This document shows positions 15,699 to 23,686 of a stretch of DNA of 34,513 nt, one piece after another. The notes below the pieces were generated by a model, which saw only the letters and a program-made list of their open reading frames with translations, was not told the DNA's origin and did no database searches. The stretch covers positions 1 through 34,513 of the forward strand of contig SLDS01000117.1 in NCBI GenBank assembly GCA_007125175.1, given 5' to 3'. This DNA comes from Flavobacteriales bacterium (GTDB lineage Bacteria; Bacteroidota; Bacteroidia; Flavobacteriales_D; Cryomorphaceae). Both the position numbers and the translations under genes were made by a program. Every line of letters starts with the position of its first letter. Position 1 is the stretch's first letter.

Positions 15699-17549
15699 AT
15701 GAATTCCAATAGTCCATGGCTGCTTCTGTGGCTTGCTATTCTATTCTTGAGGCCTGCATTGATGCTTGCTGACTCCTCTGAGACTGAAATACTGCGCAGC
15801 AAGGCCATTCTGGCAGGCGATTATCCCGACGATATTCGGCTGGGGGCATTCAACGATCTGGCCTGGGAATACTATTTTCTAAATTTTGACAGCGCAATGC
15901 ACTACGCCAGGAATGCTATAGCGCTGGCCAAGAGACTCGATGATCCCTATTGGACCGCAGTGTCGCTTGAGATGATGGCCATACTTAAGGATGTTTCCGG
16001 GCAGATGGAAGAGGCTATAAATCTATATTTGGAGGTGATTCCATTGCGCGAGAGTATAGGTGGAGAAGGCTTGGAAAATACCTACAACAATTTGGCTGTA
16101 CTATTCAGAAATCAAGAAAACTATGGAAAGGCCCTAAAGTATTTCACATTGTCACATGACATTGAGCAGGCCAATGGCAATGAAATAGGCATGGCAGGCA
16201 GCCTTGTCAACATTGCATCAGTACTGGTCCGCTTGGCCGATTTTGATTCGGTACCCAATTACTTACACCGGGCAGTTAATCTCTCAAGAAAACTCGAGTT
16301 GAACACGGTGCAAAGTGCTGCATATCTTAATTTTGGAGCTTATTTTTTGGAGCGATTCATTTTGGATAGCGCTCAGTATTATTACACTTTGGGAGGCGTA
16401 CTCGCCGAAACCATCAATGACCAGGGTAGCGTAGCAACGGCCAGCCTTGGCCTTGCCGATATCAATGAGGAATACGGCTTTAACGAATCGGCTTTGAAGT
16501 ACCTTGAAAAGGCAGAGCTCGCAGCTACTAAAATCAATTCCCTACTCATGCTGCAACGTGTGTATGCTAGTCGATCCCGAATCATGGCAGCGCTGGGGCG
16601 GTATGAGGAAGCTTTTTCCTGTCATGAAAAATATATGAGCATGAGGGATTCCCTCACCAATCTGGACTTGCAAAGAATAAGCAATGAGTTGGAGAGTAAG
16701 TATGAGAGTGAAAAAAAAGAAAGACGTATCGCAGAGCTTCAGCTCGTGAGCGCGCAGGGCGCGCTTCGAGAAGTAGCAAGCCGCAATCAACGCAATGTGA
16801 TGATACTGCTCTCTGCCATCATATTGATGCTGGCCGCATTCTGGGCATATCGATACAGGGCACAGCAAAAGAGCGCTGTACTTATGGCCGCCAAAAATAA
16901 AACCATAGAACTGGCCCTCAAAGACCGCGAAACCCTACTCAAGGAAATTCACCACAGGGTGAAAAATAACCTTCAGGTAGTGAGTAGCTTGCTAAGTTTG
17001 CAAGGGAGAGAGATTTCGGATGAGAAAGCACTCAATGCTGTAAACGAAACCCGTCACAGGGTGAAATCCATGGCCCTCATTCATCAATTCTTATACGGTG
17101 AAGGCGATCTGAAAAGTATCGACATGAAAACGTATGTGAAAGAGCTGAGCAAAAGCCTGTTCAATGCATACAGGGTCGATCACGATACTGTGGAACTCAG
17201 GCTCAATGTAGAGGACATTCACCTGGATGTAGATACTGCCTTGCCCTTGGGTATCATTCTCAACGAATTGATAACAAATGCCCTCAAATATGCATTTCCC
17301 GATGGTGCCGAAGGTGAAATTGCCGTCTCATTGCAAGTAGCGGATGGGGCTTTAATCCTTCAGGTGAAGGACAATGGCATCGGTCACAATGGAGAGATGA
17401 ATACCCAAGAATCCTTTGGCCACAAACTACTACACGCTTTTAAAAATAAACTTAAGGCCACCATTTCCGTAAGTACCACTGCGGGCATGGAAGTTACATA
17501 CACCATTCGAAATTACAAACGCATATGGCCAGAACCTATCGCATCCTGA
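15699..17549 (+). CDS. TPR-containing sensor histidine kinase (HisKA_2/HATPase)
   Basis: This 616-residue membrane kinase begins with a signal peptide (residues 1-25, ending near MLADSS). It is followed by a periplasmic sensor of TPR repeats (for example NTYNNLAVLFRNQENYGKALKYFTLSHDIE), a coiled-coil stretch (about 325-360) and a membrane helix (about 366-386, NVMILLSAIILMLAAFWAYRYRA). The kinase core has the HisKA_2 dimerisation helix KEIHHRVKNNLQVVSSLL with probable phospho-acceptor H419. It also has an HATPase_c domain with LGIILNELITNALKYAF (N-box) and VKDNGIGH (G1 box). Its end overlaps the response regulator start by 25 bp, so the two form a two-component pair. The stimulus is unknown. 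Confidence 0.92.
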   Translation: MNSNSPWLLLWLAILFLRPALMLADSSETEILRSKAILAGDYPDDIRLGAFNDLAWEYYFLNFDSAMHYARNAIALAKRLDDPYWTAVSLEMMAILKDVSGQMEEAINLYLEVIPLRESIGGEGLENTYNNLAVLFRNQENYGKALKYFTLSHDIEQANGNEIGMAGSLVNIASVLVRLADFDSVPNYLHRAVNLSRKLELNTVQSAAYLNFGAYFLERFILDSAQYYYTLGGVLAETINDQGSVATASLGLADINEEYGFNESALKYLEKAELAATKINSLLMLQRVYASRSRIMAALGRYEEAFSCHEKYMSMRDSLTNLDLQRISNELESKYESEKKERRIAELQLVSAQGALREVASRNQRNVMILLSAIILMLAAFWAYRYRAQQKSAVLMAAKNKTIELALKDRETLLKEIHHRVKNNLQVVSSLLSLQGREISDEKALNAVNETRHRVKSMALIHQFLYGEGDLKSIDMKTYVKELSKSLFNAYRVDHDTVELRLNVEDIHLDVDTALPLGIILNELITNALKYAFPDGAEGEIAVSLQVADGALILQVKDNGIGHNGEMNTQESFGHKLLHAFKNKLKATISVSTTAGMEVTYTIRNYKRIWPEPIAS

Positions 17550-18142
17550 TAGTTGAAGATGAACCTCTTATTGCAGAGGATATTCGAGCGTATCTGGAGG
17601 AAAACGATTTTTCCGTGAGCGGAATCGCCCATACCGGTGACGAGGCACTGGAAATGTTGGAAACCTCTCCGCCCGATGCCATACTATTGGATATCAATCT
17701 GGGCGAGGGCCCCGATGGCATAGCAATAGCCGAGGAGATAAGAAATCGCTGGCAGCTACCCTTCGTGTTTCTCACAAGCCACGCTGATAGGGATACCCTG
17801 TTTCGTGCCAGGCAAACATTTCCCGCAGGCTACCTGCTCAAGCCATTCGACGGCCTTGACTTGATGACTGCCCTCGAGATAGCCCTGTTCAACCACCTAA
17901 ATGGGCAAAACAATCAGATTATCAGTCTGGAAAAAATCAATGAGGTGCTTCCAACCTCACTCAGCCAGCGGGAGTTTGATTTGCTTTTAAAGCTTAGGGA
18001 AGGCAAGACCAACAAAGAGATTGCTGAGGCTTCATTTATCTCTGTGAATACTGTCAAAACCCACCTGCAACACCTTTTCGATAAGCTCGATGTAAGGAAC
18101 CGTACCCAAGCCCTTTTCCGCATTAAAGAGCTTGGTTTTTAG
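17525..18142 (+). CDS. LuxR/NarL-type response regulator
   Basis: This 205-residue response regulator has a receiver domain with acidic pocket VEDEP, phospho-acceptor D56 in LLDINLGEG, T84 and K106 (LLKPF). A LuxR-type HTH follows (about 140-205, LSQREFDLLLKLREGKTNKEIAEASFISVNTVKTHLQHLFDKLDVRNRTQAL). It is the cognate partner of the overlapping TPR histidine kinase. The ATG at 17525 lies 25 bp inside the kinase gene, implying co-translation. It should act as a phosphorylation-dependent DNA-binding activator; its targets are not evident. Confidence 0.93.
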   Translation: MARTYRILIVEDEPLIAEDIRAYLEENDFSVSGIAHTGDEALEMLETSPPDAILLDINLGEGPDGIAIAEEIRNRWQLPFVFLTSHADRDTLFRARQTFPAGYLLKPFDGLDLMTALEIALFNHLNGQNNQIISLEKINEVLPTSLSQREFDLLLKLREGKTNKEIAEASFISVNTVKTHLQHLFDKLDVRNRTQALFRIKELGF

Positions 18143-18246
18143 GTATTTTTTGTCTGCCTTTCAGCAAAAATGAGTCTGCTAATCAGGCTTGCAAGTTCGA
18201 CATCTCTGGAACCGCGGCATCATTCCTTGATTTTCTTTCACACAAA

Positions 18247-18264
18247 ATCACCCTTTTGGGTGAT
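18247..18264 (+). other. Perfect 7-bp stem with TTTT loop
   Basis: ATCACCC (18247-18253), a TTTT tetraloop and GGGTGAT (18258-18264) form a compact hairpin. It is followed by GCGCTTCTTTTG, so only a poor U-tract; it may be a weak terminator or a structured RNA element about 100 nt after the response regulator stop. Confidence 0.5.
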
Positions 18265-18385
18265 GCGCTTCTTTTGCAATCTTGGCACTTTTACATGCAC
18301 GTTGTTTAGGAGGTATATCTATTGCTGTGCCTCTTATTATTGGGTAAACAACACGTTCGATACTCCAATCAATCTAGCGCGTTGT

Positions 18386-18420
18386 GAAAAGAACCTCTCT
18401 TCAGGGGTTCTTTTCTTTTA
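18386..18420 (+). terminator. Intrinsic terminator
   Basis: GAAAAGAACC (18386-18395) pairs perfectly with GGTTCTTTTC (18406-18415), extendable by a T-G and a C-G pair, around a short loop. A TTTTA tail follows. It would stop + strand transcription coming from the kinase/regulator operon before the DUF4399 gene's own promoter. Confidence 0.75.
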
Positions 18421-18544
18421 TTGGGAATAAGGCTTCATCACCAATCCTATTTAGCCAGGTGCTATAGAATCCAGAAGTGTATGTATGCGTTCTTTTATGG
18501 ATCAATTGACTATGATCGGCCCCCAATTATTTCGAAGCATTGAT

Positions 18545-18552
18545 TAGTTTTG
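18545..18552 (+). promoter_or_regulatory. -7 element of the DUF4399 gene promoter
   Basis: TAGTTTTG is an exact TAnnTTTG match 21 nt upstream of the ATG at 18574. It overlaps the TTG start at 18550 used by the ORF track, which argues for the downstream ATG. No correctly spaced TTG was found. Confidence 0.5.
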
Positions 18553-18573
18553 TGCACACCAATAAAAAGCCCC

Positions 18574-19083
18574 ATGCGAACTAAAACTTTTCTCTTCATC
18601 TCAGCCTTTGTTCTTTTCCTTTTTAGCGCATGCGAAACAACCTATCAAAGAGAGGATAGCAGCCAGAAGGAAAAAGCTGAGCCCGCCAAAGCAGAACACG
18701 ATCACGACCACAGTCAGGCAGGGCCTGAAATGCCTCCAGCACCAGAAGACGCCCGTGTGTACTTTGCCAATCTCAACGATGGCGATGAAATAAAGTCACC
18801 AGTATTTATCGAATTCGGACTTGAAGGAATTGACCTGGATCCTGCAGGAGAGGTGAAAGAGGGCTCAGGCCACCACCACCTGCTTATCAATGAGGAGCCT
18901 ACGCCATTCGGTATTGCAGTACCAGCCGACGAAACGCATATCCACTATGGCGGAGGCCAATCCAGTGATACACTCGAATTGCCAATGGGCGAGCATACGC
19001 TCGTACTGCAATTCGCCGATGGGATACACCGCTCTTATGGTGAGAGCTTGAGCGCAAGCATCCGCGTGAAGGTTGTTGACTAA
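18574..19083 (+). CDS. DUF4399-domain lipoprotein
   Basis: The protein is 169 residues from ATG 18574; the track start at 18550 is a TTG inside the -7 promoter element and is rejected. An N-terminal lipoprotein signal ends in the lipobox LFSAC. A His/Glu/Lys-rich linker follows (AEHDHDHSQAG), then a DUF4399 domain: ARVYFANLNDGDEIKSPVFIEFGLEGI, the GSGHHHLLI block, HYGGGQ and LPMGEHTLVLQFADGIHRSYG. The conserved histidines suggest metal binding, but the family's function is not known to me. It is anchored in the envelope. It is monocistronic between a terminator and the convergent nadC gene. Confidence 0.85.
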   Translation: MRTKTFLFISAFVLFLFSACETTYQREDSSQKEKAEPAKAEHDHDHSQAGPEMPPAPEDARVYFANLNDGDEIKSPVFIEFGLEGIDLDPAGEVKEGSGHHHLLINEEPTPFGIAVPADETHIHYGGGQSSDTLELPMGEHTLVLQFADGIHRSYGESLSASIRVKVVD

Positions 19084-19129
19084 GGCCAGCCTTGGTCGCG
19101 ATTCTTTCGCTGTCGCAAAAAACCGAAAT

Positions 19130-19969
19130 TCAGTAAGCCTTGAGACTTATATCGAGGCTCTTCGCGCTGTGGGTAAGTGCCCCCACGGATAGGTAGTCTA
19201 CACCACACTCTGCATAAGATCGGGCCGTTTCGATGGTAATGCCACCACTGGCTTCGGTCTGGTATTTGTCTCCTATGAGTTGCACGGCCTTTCTTAGATC
19301 GGGGTAGCTAAAGTTATCGAGCATGATACGATCGATAAGCCCCACCCGCAAAATGCTGTCCAATTCTTCCAGGTTTCTCGCCTCCACTTCCAGTTTCACG
19401 GAGAGCTGATTGTTTTTTCTGTACTCGTCGGCCATTCTGATAGCTGCTTCAATGCCACCGGCATAGTCGATGTGATTGTCCTTGATCATGATCATGTCAT
19501 AGAGCCCGAAGCGATGATTCACACCCCCTCCCATTTGTACGGCGAGCTTTTCCAGAAAGCGTAAACCTGGTGTGGTTTTTCGGGTGTCGAGCACCTTCGT
19601 TGGCAGTCCATGTAAGGTGTCGACTATGCTGCGGGTCAGCGTAGCAATACCGCTCATGCGCTGGGCACAGTTGAGCACGAGCCTTTCCGCCATGAGGATG
19701 CTCCTGGCACGGCCACTTACCATGAGTACAATCTCTCCGGTTTTCACCCTTTGTCCATCAGCAACCATTAACTTCACGCGCAGCGATGAGTCGACATGGT
19801 AGAAGATTTGCTCCGCAAGTTCAAGTCCCGCGATTACACCGTCTTCCTTGACGATCATCCTCGCACGGCCCTCGGCATCTTCGGGTATGCATGCATTGGA
19901 AGTGTGATCGCCATCCCCTACATCTTCCTGTAGGGATCTCCGGATAAAGTCGTCAATGATCATTTGCAT
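19130..19969 (-). CDS. nadC: Quinolinate phosphoribosyltransferase (nicotinate-nucleotide pyrophosphorylase)
   Basis: This 279-residue enzyme of de novo NAD synthesis converts quinolinate and PRPP to nicotinate mononucleotide, CO2 and diphosphate. Family motifs are EDVGDGDHTS near the N-terminus, LNCAQRMSGIATLT, DTRKTTPGLRFLEKLAV, GGGVNHRFGLYDMIMIKDNHI (substrate-binding Arg/His/Lys cluster), KLEVEARNLEEL, IMLDNF and the C-terminal EASGGI phosphate-binding loop. The length is standard. It lies downstream of dnaJ on the same strand with a gap of about 100 bp and converges on the DUF4399 gene. Start at 19969; an internal ATG two codons later is an alternative. Confidence 0.96.
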   Translation of the reverse strand: MQMIIDDFIRRSLQEDVGDGDHTSNACIPEDAEGRARMIVKEDGVIAGLELAEQIFYHVDSSLRVKLMVADGQRVKTGEIVLMVSGRARSILMAERLVLNCAQRMSGIATLTRSIVDTLHGLPTKVLDTRKTTPGLRFLEKLAVQMGGGVNHRFGLYDMIMIKDNHIDYAGGIEAAIRMADEYRKNNQLSVKLEVEARNLEELDSILRVGLIDRIMLDNFSYPDLRKAVQLIGDKYQTEASGGITIETARSYAECGVDYLSVGALTHSAKSLDISLKAY

Positions 19970-20071
19970 TCAGTAGGTACAATACGAAGATCAGTCTTTT
20001 ACGCAAATCTTCCGATCAAATTAGAGTTTTTTGGCGTGAGGAGAGCTTTTCTTTGCTGCTGAGACAGCTTA

Positions 20072-21187
20072 TCACTCAAACATTTCCTTCACCTTCTGGA
20101 AAAAGCTTTTCTCAGAATGGTCTTCTTGAGGCTGAAAGTTTTCACTTTCGCGAAGGCCCTCCAAAAGTTTGCGCTCCTCTTTTGTAAGCTCTTGAGGTGT
20201 CCATAGATTTATGTTTACCAAGAGGTCACCTTTGCCATGGGCTTGCACATGTGGCAATCCTTTGCCGCGAAGGCGTACCAGCTTGCCGCTTTGAGTACCT
20301 GCCTCGATTTGTATTTTGGCTTTACCTTCTACCAGAGGTACTTCAGCGCTTGCGCCCAAGGCTGCATCTATGAAGCTTACATACAGGTCGTAGTGGAGGT
20401 TTTGGCCATTGCGCTTGAGATGGGTATGCTCCAGCTCCTCGATTACTACGAGCAAATCTCCCGGTACACCTCCGGCTGGCGCTGCATTTCCCTTGCCGCG
20501 TACATTGAGTTGCATGCCTTCTTCCACCCCTGCGGGTATGTCTATGCTGATTACTTCTTCCTTGCGGATAAGTCCTTGCTCATTGGATCCAGGAGGCCTT
20601 TTAGAGAGCTCCTTGCCACTGCCATGACACCGAGGACAAGTGCTGCTGGTCTGCATTTGGCCCAAGATGGTATTGGTGATTCGGGTCACTTGTCCCGAAC
20701 CGTGACAGGTACTGCAGGTTCGATATTCCACGCCTTCCGCCACCACCAATTTGTTGACTTTGATTTTTTTGGTGGTGCCCTTTAGTATGTCTATGATCTC
20801 CAGCTTGACTTTGATGCGCAGATTGCTTCCCTTGATCACACGCTGGCGTCCACCTCCACCAAAGCCACCGCGGAAACCTCCACCGAAGGCGCCTCCAAAG
20901 ATGTCACCAAATTGGCTGAAGATGTCGTCCATGCTCATGCCGCCGCCAAAGCCACCTGCGCCCCTCACTCCTTCATGGCCAAAGCGATCGTAGCGCTGCC
21001 TCTTCTCGGGATTGCTCAATACTTCATAGGCCTCGGCAGCCTCTTTGAAGCGCACTTCGGCTGTGGCATCATCCGGATTCTTGTCCGGGTGGTACTTCAG
21101 TGCAAGTTTGCGGTAAGCCTTCTTGATTTCAACTGTCTCGGCAGAGCGTGATACGCCAAGGATTTCGTAATAGTCCCTTTTTGACAT
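20072..21187 (-). CDS. dnaJ: Chaperone DnaJ with reduced zinc domain
   Basis: This 371-residue Hsp40 co-chaperone stimulates DnaK ATPase and delivers clients. The J domain has HPD at 33-35; a Gly/Phe-rich linker runs about 73-115. The cysteine-rich region has only two CxxCxGxG motifs (CSTCHGSG from 158, CPRCHGSG from 184). Motif 1 is absent, and motif 4 is replaced by PPGSNEQG (198-205). In E. coli DnaJ motifs 1 and 4 form zinc centre I and motifs 2 and 3 form centre II, so one whole centre is gone. I recall the same in Flavobacteriia. The two substrate-binding domains are intact. It lies 21 bp after grpE; dnaK is not in the window. Confidence 0.96.
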   Translation of the reverse strand: MSKRDYYEILGVSRSAETVEIKKAYRKLALKYHPDKNPDDATAEVRFKEAAEAYEVLSNPEKRQRYDRFGHEGVRGAGGFGGGMSMDDIFSQFGDIFGGAFGGGFRGGFGGGGRQRVIKGSNLRIKVKLEIIDILKGTTKKIKVNKLVVAEGVEYRTCSTCHGSGQVTRITNTILGQMQTSSTCPRCHGSGKELSKRPPGSNEQGLIRKEEVISIDIPAGVEEGMQLNVRGKGNAAPAGGVPGDLLVVIEELEHTHLKRNGQNLHYDLYVSFIDAALGASAEVPLVEGKAKIQIEAGTQSGKLVRLRGKGLPHVQAHGKGDLLVNINLWTPQELTKEERKLLEGLRESENFQPQEDHSEKSFFQKVKEMFE

Positions 21188-21208
21188 GTTTTCTGTTCCT
21201 GTGGTATA

Positions 21209-21787
21209 TTACTGGCCTACTACTACTTTGGCATAGCGCAGCACTTTGTCATTGTAGAAATAGCCTTTCTCGGCTACATCGAGCACCTTGCCCTTGAGCG
21301 ATTCCTCCGGGGCGGGTATGTTTGTGATTGCTTCGTGAAAATTGGTATCAAAGGCCTCTTCCATGGCATTCATAGGCTTCACTCCGTTGGCTTCGAGGGT
21401 ACGAAGCAATTTGTTGTGGATAAGCTTGAAGCCTTCCTTGACATTCTCCAGATCGGTATCGCTATCATTGCTGGCTATGGCTCTGTCGAAGTCATCTACC
21501 ACAGGCAGAAAGGCTTCCAAAATGCGCGCTCCGGAATTTTCCATGATTTCCAGCCTTTCTTTGGCCGTTCTTCTTCTGAAGTTTTCGTACTCACTGTACA
21601 GGCGCAGGTACTTGTCATTCAAATTGTCATATTTTTCCTGCAATTGCGTCAGTTCATCCTGAGTCGCTTTCGGATTCGCCTTTTCTTCCTGCGCGGGCGC
21701 TTCCTCTGCTACAGGGTTTTCAATGGCTTTGCCTTGCTTCTTTGTGCTCTTGTTTTCAGTGTCTTTTGTTGACTCTTCTTTTTTCAT
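21209..21787 (-). CDS. grpE: Nucleotide exchange factor GrpE
   Basis: This 192-residue GrpE is the nucleotide exchange factor of DnaK. A charged, disordered N-terminus of about 40 residues rich in Lys, Glu and Ala precedes the long coiled-coil helix (ELTQLQEKYDNLNDKYLRLYSEYENFRRRTAKERLEI). The C-terminal beta domain follows, with GVKPMNAMEEAFDTNFHEAI and an ending GYFYNDKVLRYAKVVVGQ, all diagnostic. It is followed by dnaJ after 21 bp, a normal grpE-dnaJ pair. No clear promoter was found in the short gap to the upstream YihY gene. Confidence 0.96.
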   Translation of the reverse strand: MKKEESTKDTENKSTKKQGKAIENPVAEEAPAQEEKANPKATQDELTQLQEKYDNLNDKYLRLYSEYENFRRRTAKERLEIMENSGARILEAFLPVVDDFDRAIASNDSDTDLENVKEGFKLIHNKLLRTLEANGVKPMNAMEEAFDTNFHEAITNIPAPEESLKGKVLDVAEKGYFYNDKVLRYAKVVVGQ

Positions 21788-21921
21788 CTCAGGAGAATAA
21801 TTTCATTTACGCGGCCTAAAGTCCAAAAGGCGGGCCACAGTGGTTTTGTGTCATATTGGCATTGTTTGCTCAGCTCGTTCCGCTCTTATATCAATCGTGA
21901 GAATTGTTTGGTGAGCATGCT

Positions 21922-22881
21922 TCAATGCTCGAGGGCTTTTTCCGGATCCAGTTTTTCGATACTCTTGCCTTTGGCCTGCTCTATGCTTGTATTGATTTCA
22001 AAACCGATGAGGAGGACAATGTTGTTGAAATAAAGCCAGAGCATTACAACCAGTATGGAGCCCACAGAACCGTAAAGCTTATTGTAGCTTCCAAAATTAT
22101 TCACAAACCAGGCAAAAAGGGAGGAAACGATGATTAGGCCAACCGTGGCAAAGGTAGCCCCGGCATTGAAGGCGCGCCATTTTCCTGTATGTCCGGCTCT
22201 GTACAGCAGCGAGATACCCAGCTCAAACATCAGCACGACCAGCACCCATTTGGCCACCACGATCAAGATCACGACCATATCGTCGCCAATCACTCCCACC
22301 TCGCGGAGGTAGGAAAGCACCGGCCCACTGAAGGTGATCAATGCCACCCCGATTACCACCATCAGGCTCAGCATGATCATGAGCCCTAAAGACACTATGT
22401 ATTGCATCACGAGCCCGTGGTCACGGGTTTGATGTACGCTGGAGCTAAAACCGTCGAGTACTGCAGCCAAGGCATTGGACGAATAGAATAGCAGCAAGAT
22501 GAAGGAAATGCTGATGAGGGTTTGCTGCTTTTTGTTGATGAGGTCGTCCAGTGTTTGCTCCATAAGTTCAAAGGCGCTCTCAGGCAGGAGTATGGAGAGG
22601 TTTGTCATCAGGTTTTCCTGAAAATCTGCAATAGGTATAAAGGGGATGATGGAGAGAAGGATGATAAGAAAAGGCGGGATGGCGAGCATAACGCGAAAGG
22701 AAATGGCCGCCGCTCGTGTGGTGATGCGCCCTTGCTGCAAGCCCTGGATGAAGAATCCAAGCACTTGATAGGCACTTAGTCCTTGAAATCCCGGCAAGAC
22801 GATTTTTTTCGAAGCGTATATTGCCTTTCGAACAGGCAGCGATTGCATCACGCGTTCTTTCCAGCGCTCAAAGAAGCTCAT
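21922..22881 (-). CDS. YihY/BrkB-family inner membrane protein
   Basis: This 319-residue protein of the YihY (formerly called RNase BN or BrkB) family has about six membrane helices. The family pattern is present: an N-terminal amphipathic region, GRITTRAAAISFRVMLAIPPFLIILLSIIPF (the usual A-x-x-x-S/T-F/Y-x-x-L-x-x-x-P segment) and DDLINKKQQTLISISFILLLFYSSNALAAVLDGF. It ends in MLWLYFNNIVLLIGFEINTSIEQ. The biochemical function of the family is unsettled; a transporter or envelope role is usually assumed. It sits between the thioredoxin-like gene and grpE on the same strand. Confidence 0.9.
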   Translation of the reverse strand: MSFFERWKERVMQSLPVRKAIYASKKIVLPGFQGLSAYQVLGFFIQGLQQGRITTRAAAISFRVMLAIPPFLIILLSIIPFIPIADFQENLMTNLSILLPESAFELMEQTLDDLINKKQQTLISISFILLLFYSSNALAAVLDGFSSSVHQTRDHGLVMQYIVSLGLMIMLSLMVVIGVALITFSGPVLSYLREVGVIGDDMVVILIVVAKWVLVVLMFELGISLLYRAGHTGKWRAFNAGATFATVGLIIVSSLFAWFVNNFGSYNKLYGSVGSILVVMLWLYFNNIVLLIGFEINTSIEQAKGKSIEKLDPEKALEH

Positions 22882-23042
22882 ACCGTGGCCTAATCTTTAG
22901 CGCGAAGGTAGCACAATTGATAGATAGCTGCGACTTGCTGCTTTTCATGACCCATCAACATCTCGTGCCTTTGCGGCAAAGCGGCTATCTTGTTACGCGA
23001 TTTTGTCTGGAACCGGGACTCATTACAAGTCTCCTCTGGCTT

Positions 23043-23660
23043 TTAGAAACCCTCTATCAGCTCATCCAGAGCCATGTGCAGGCCGGTGCCCCTGAGGTTC
23101 TTGGCCAATATTTTGCCATCCGCATCGATGAGGAGGCTGTAGGGTATGCTGCGCACGCCGTAGATTTTGGCAGGTTCAGAATTCCAACCTCCCAGATCGC
23201 TCACGTGGTACTTCCAGTCGAGCTTGTCCTGCTCGATGGCAGATACCCAGCGATCCCGGCTCTTGTCGAGGCTTACGCTGTATATCTCAAAGCCCTTGGC
23301 GTCTTTAAATTTAGCTTTTCGGTACTTCTCGTAAGCATTTACCACATTTGGATTTTCCCTGCGGCATGGCATGCACCAGCTCGCCCAAAAATCGATCAAT
23401 ACCACTTTGCCGCGAAGCGAGGAAAGCTTCAACTTCTTACCATCGGGGCTTTCGAACTCAAGGTCGGGCGCTATGTCACCGACATTCAAACCTACATTCG
23501 ACGTCGGTTCCTGAGCGGCAGTGCTTTTCAGCATTGTGGCTTGGCTGTCGCCAATATGGGCTCCAGCGTCCAATTGCGCTTCAATTTTTCCAACCAAATA
23601 CAAACCCAGCATGGCCAGTAGCGCAGGCCCCCAGGTTCTGAATTTCTTTGACTTAATCAT
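23043..23660 (-). CDS. TlpA/ResA-like thioredoxin-fold protein
   Basis: This 205-residue protein has an N-terminal hydrophobic anchor or signal (WGPALLAMLGLYLVGKIEA). After a linker there is a TlpA-like thioredoxin domain starting at GDIAPDLEFESPDGK. The redox motif is WCMPC (C96 and C99), preceded by VVLIDFWAS. The cis-proline loop is RSIPYSLLIDADGKI. The layout matches extracytoplasmic thiol-disulfide reductases and AhpC/TSA-like thioredoxins of Bacteroidota, which reduce exported client proteins. Its gene starts 26 bp after the murA stop, so it is probably co-transcribed with murA. Confidence 0.92.
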   Translation of the reverse strand: MIKSKKFRTWGPALLAMLGLYLVGKIEAQLDAGAHIGDSQATMLKSTAAQEPTSNVGLNVGDIAPDLEFESPDGKKLKLSSLRGKVVLIDFWASWCMPCRRENPNVVNAYEKYRKAKFKDAKGFEIYSVSLDKSRDRWVSAIEQDKLDWKYHVSDLGGWNSEPAKIYGVRSIPYSLLIDADGKILAKNLRGTGLHMALDELIEGF

Positions 23661-23686
23661 AGCTGCTTCAGATTAGCGAAAGCAAG

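Larger units (their letters stand above)
18143..18544 (+). other. Structured non-coding stretch after the two-component operon
   Basis: About 400 bp hold no credible gene. The track ORF 18170-18430 is a low-quality frame through hairpins. Visible structures are a 7-bp hairpin (18247-18264), a switching set of complementary segments (18301-18385) and an intrinsic terminator (18386-18420). It is probably the 3' UTR of the kinase/regulator operon or a separate small RNA. Confidence 0.55.

Noticed and set aside
18170-18430. 86-codon ORF after the response regulator
   Set aside because: It passes through two hairpins and the terminator, and its composition is not protein-like. An AGGAGG near 18307 has no ATG at suitable spacing.
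22821-23621. 266-codon + strand ORF opposite the TlpA-like gene
   Set aside because: It spans a promoter region and the antisense of a gene with a WCMPC thioredoxin motif.
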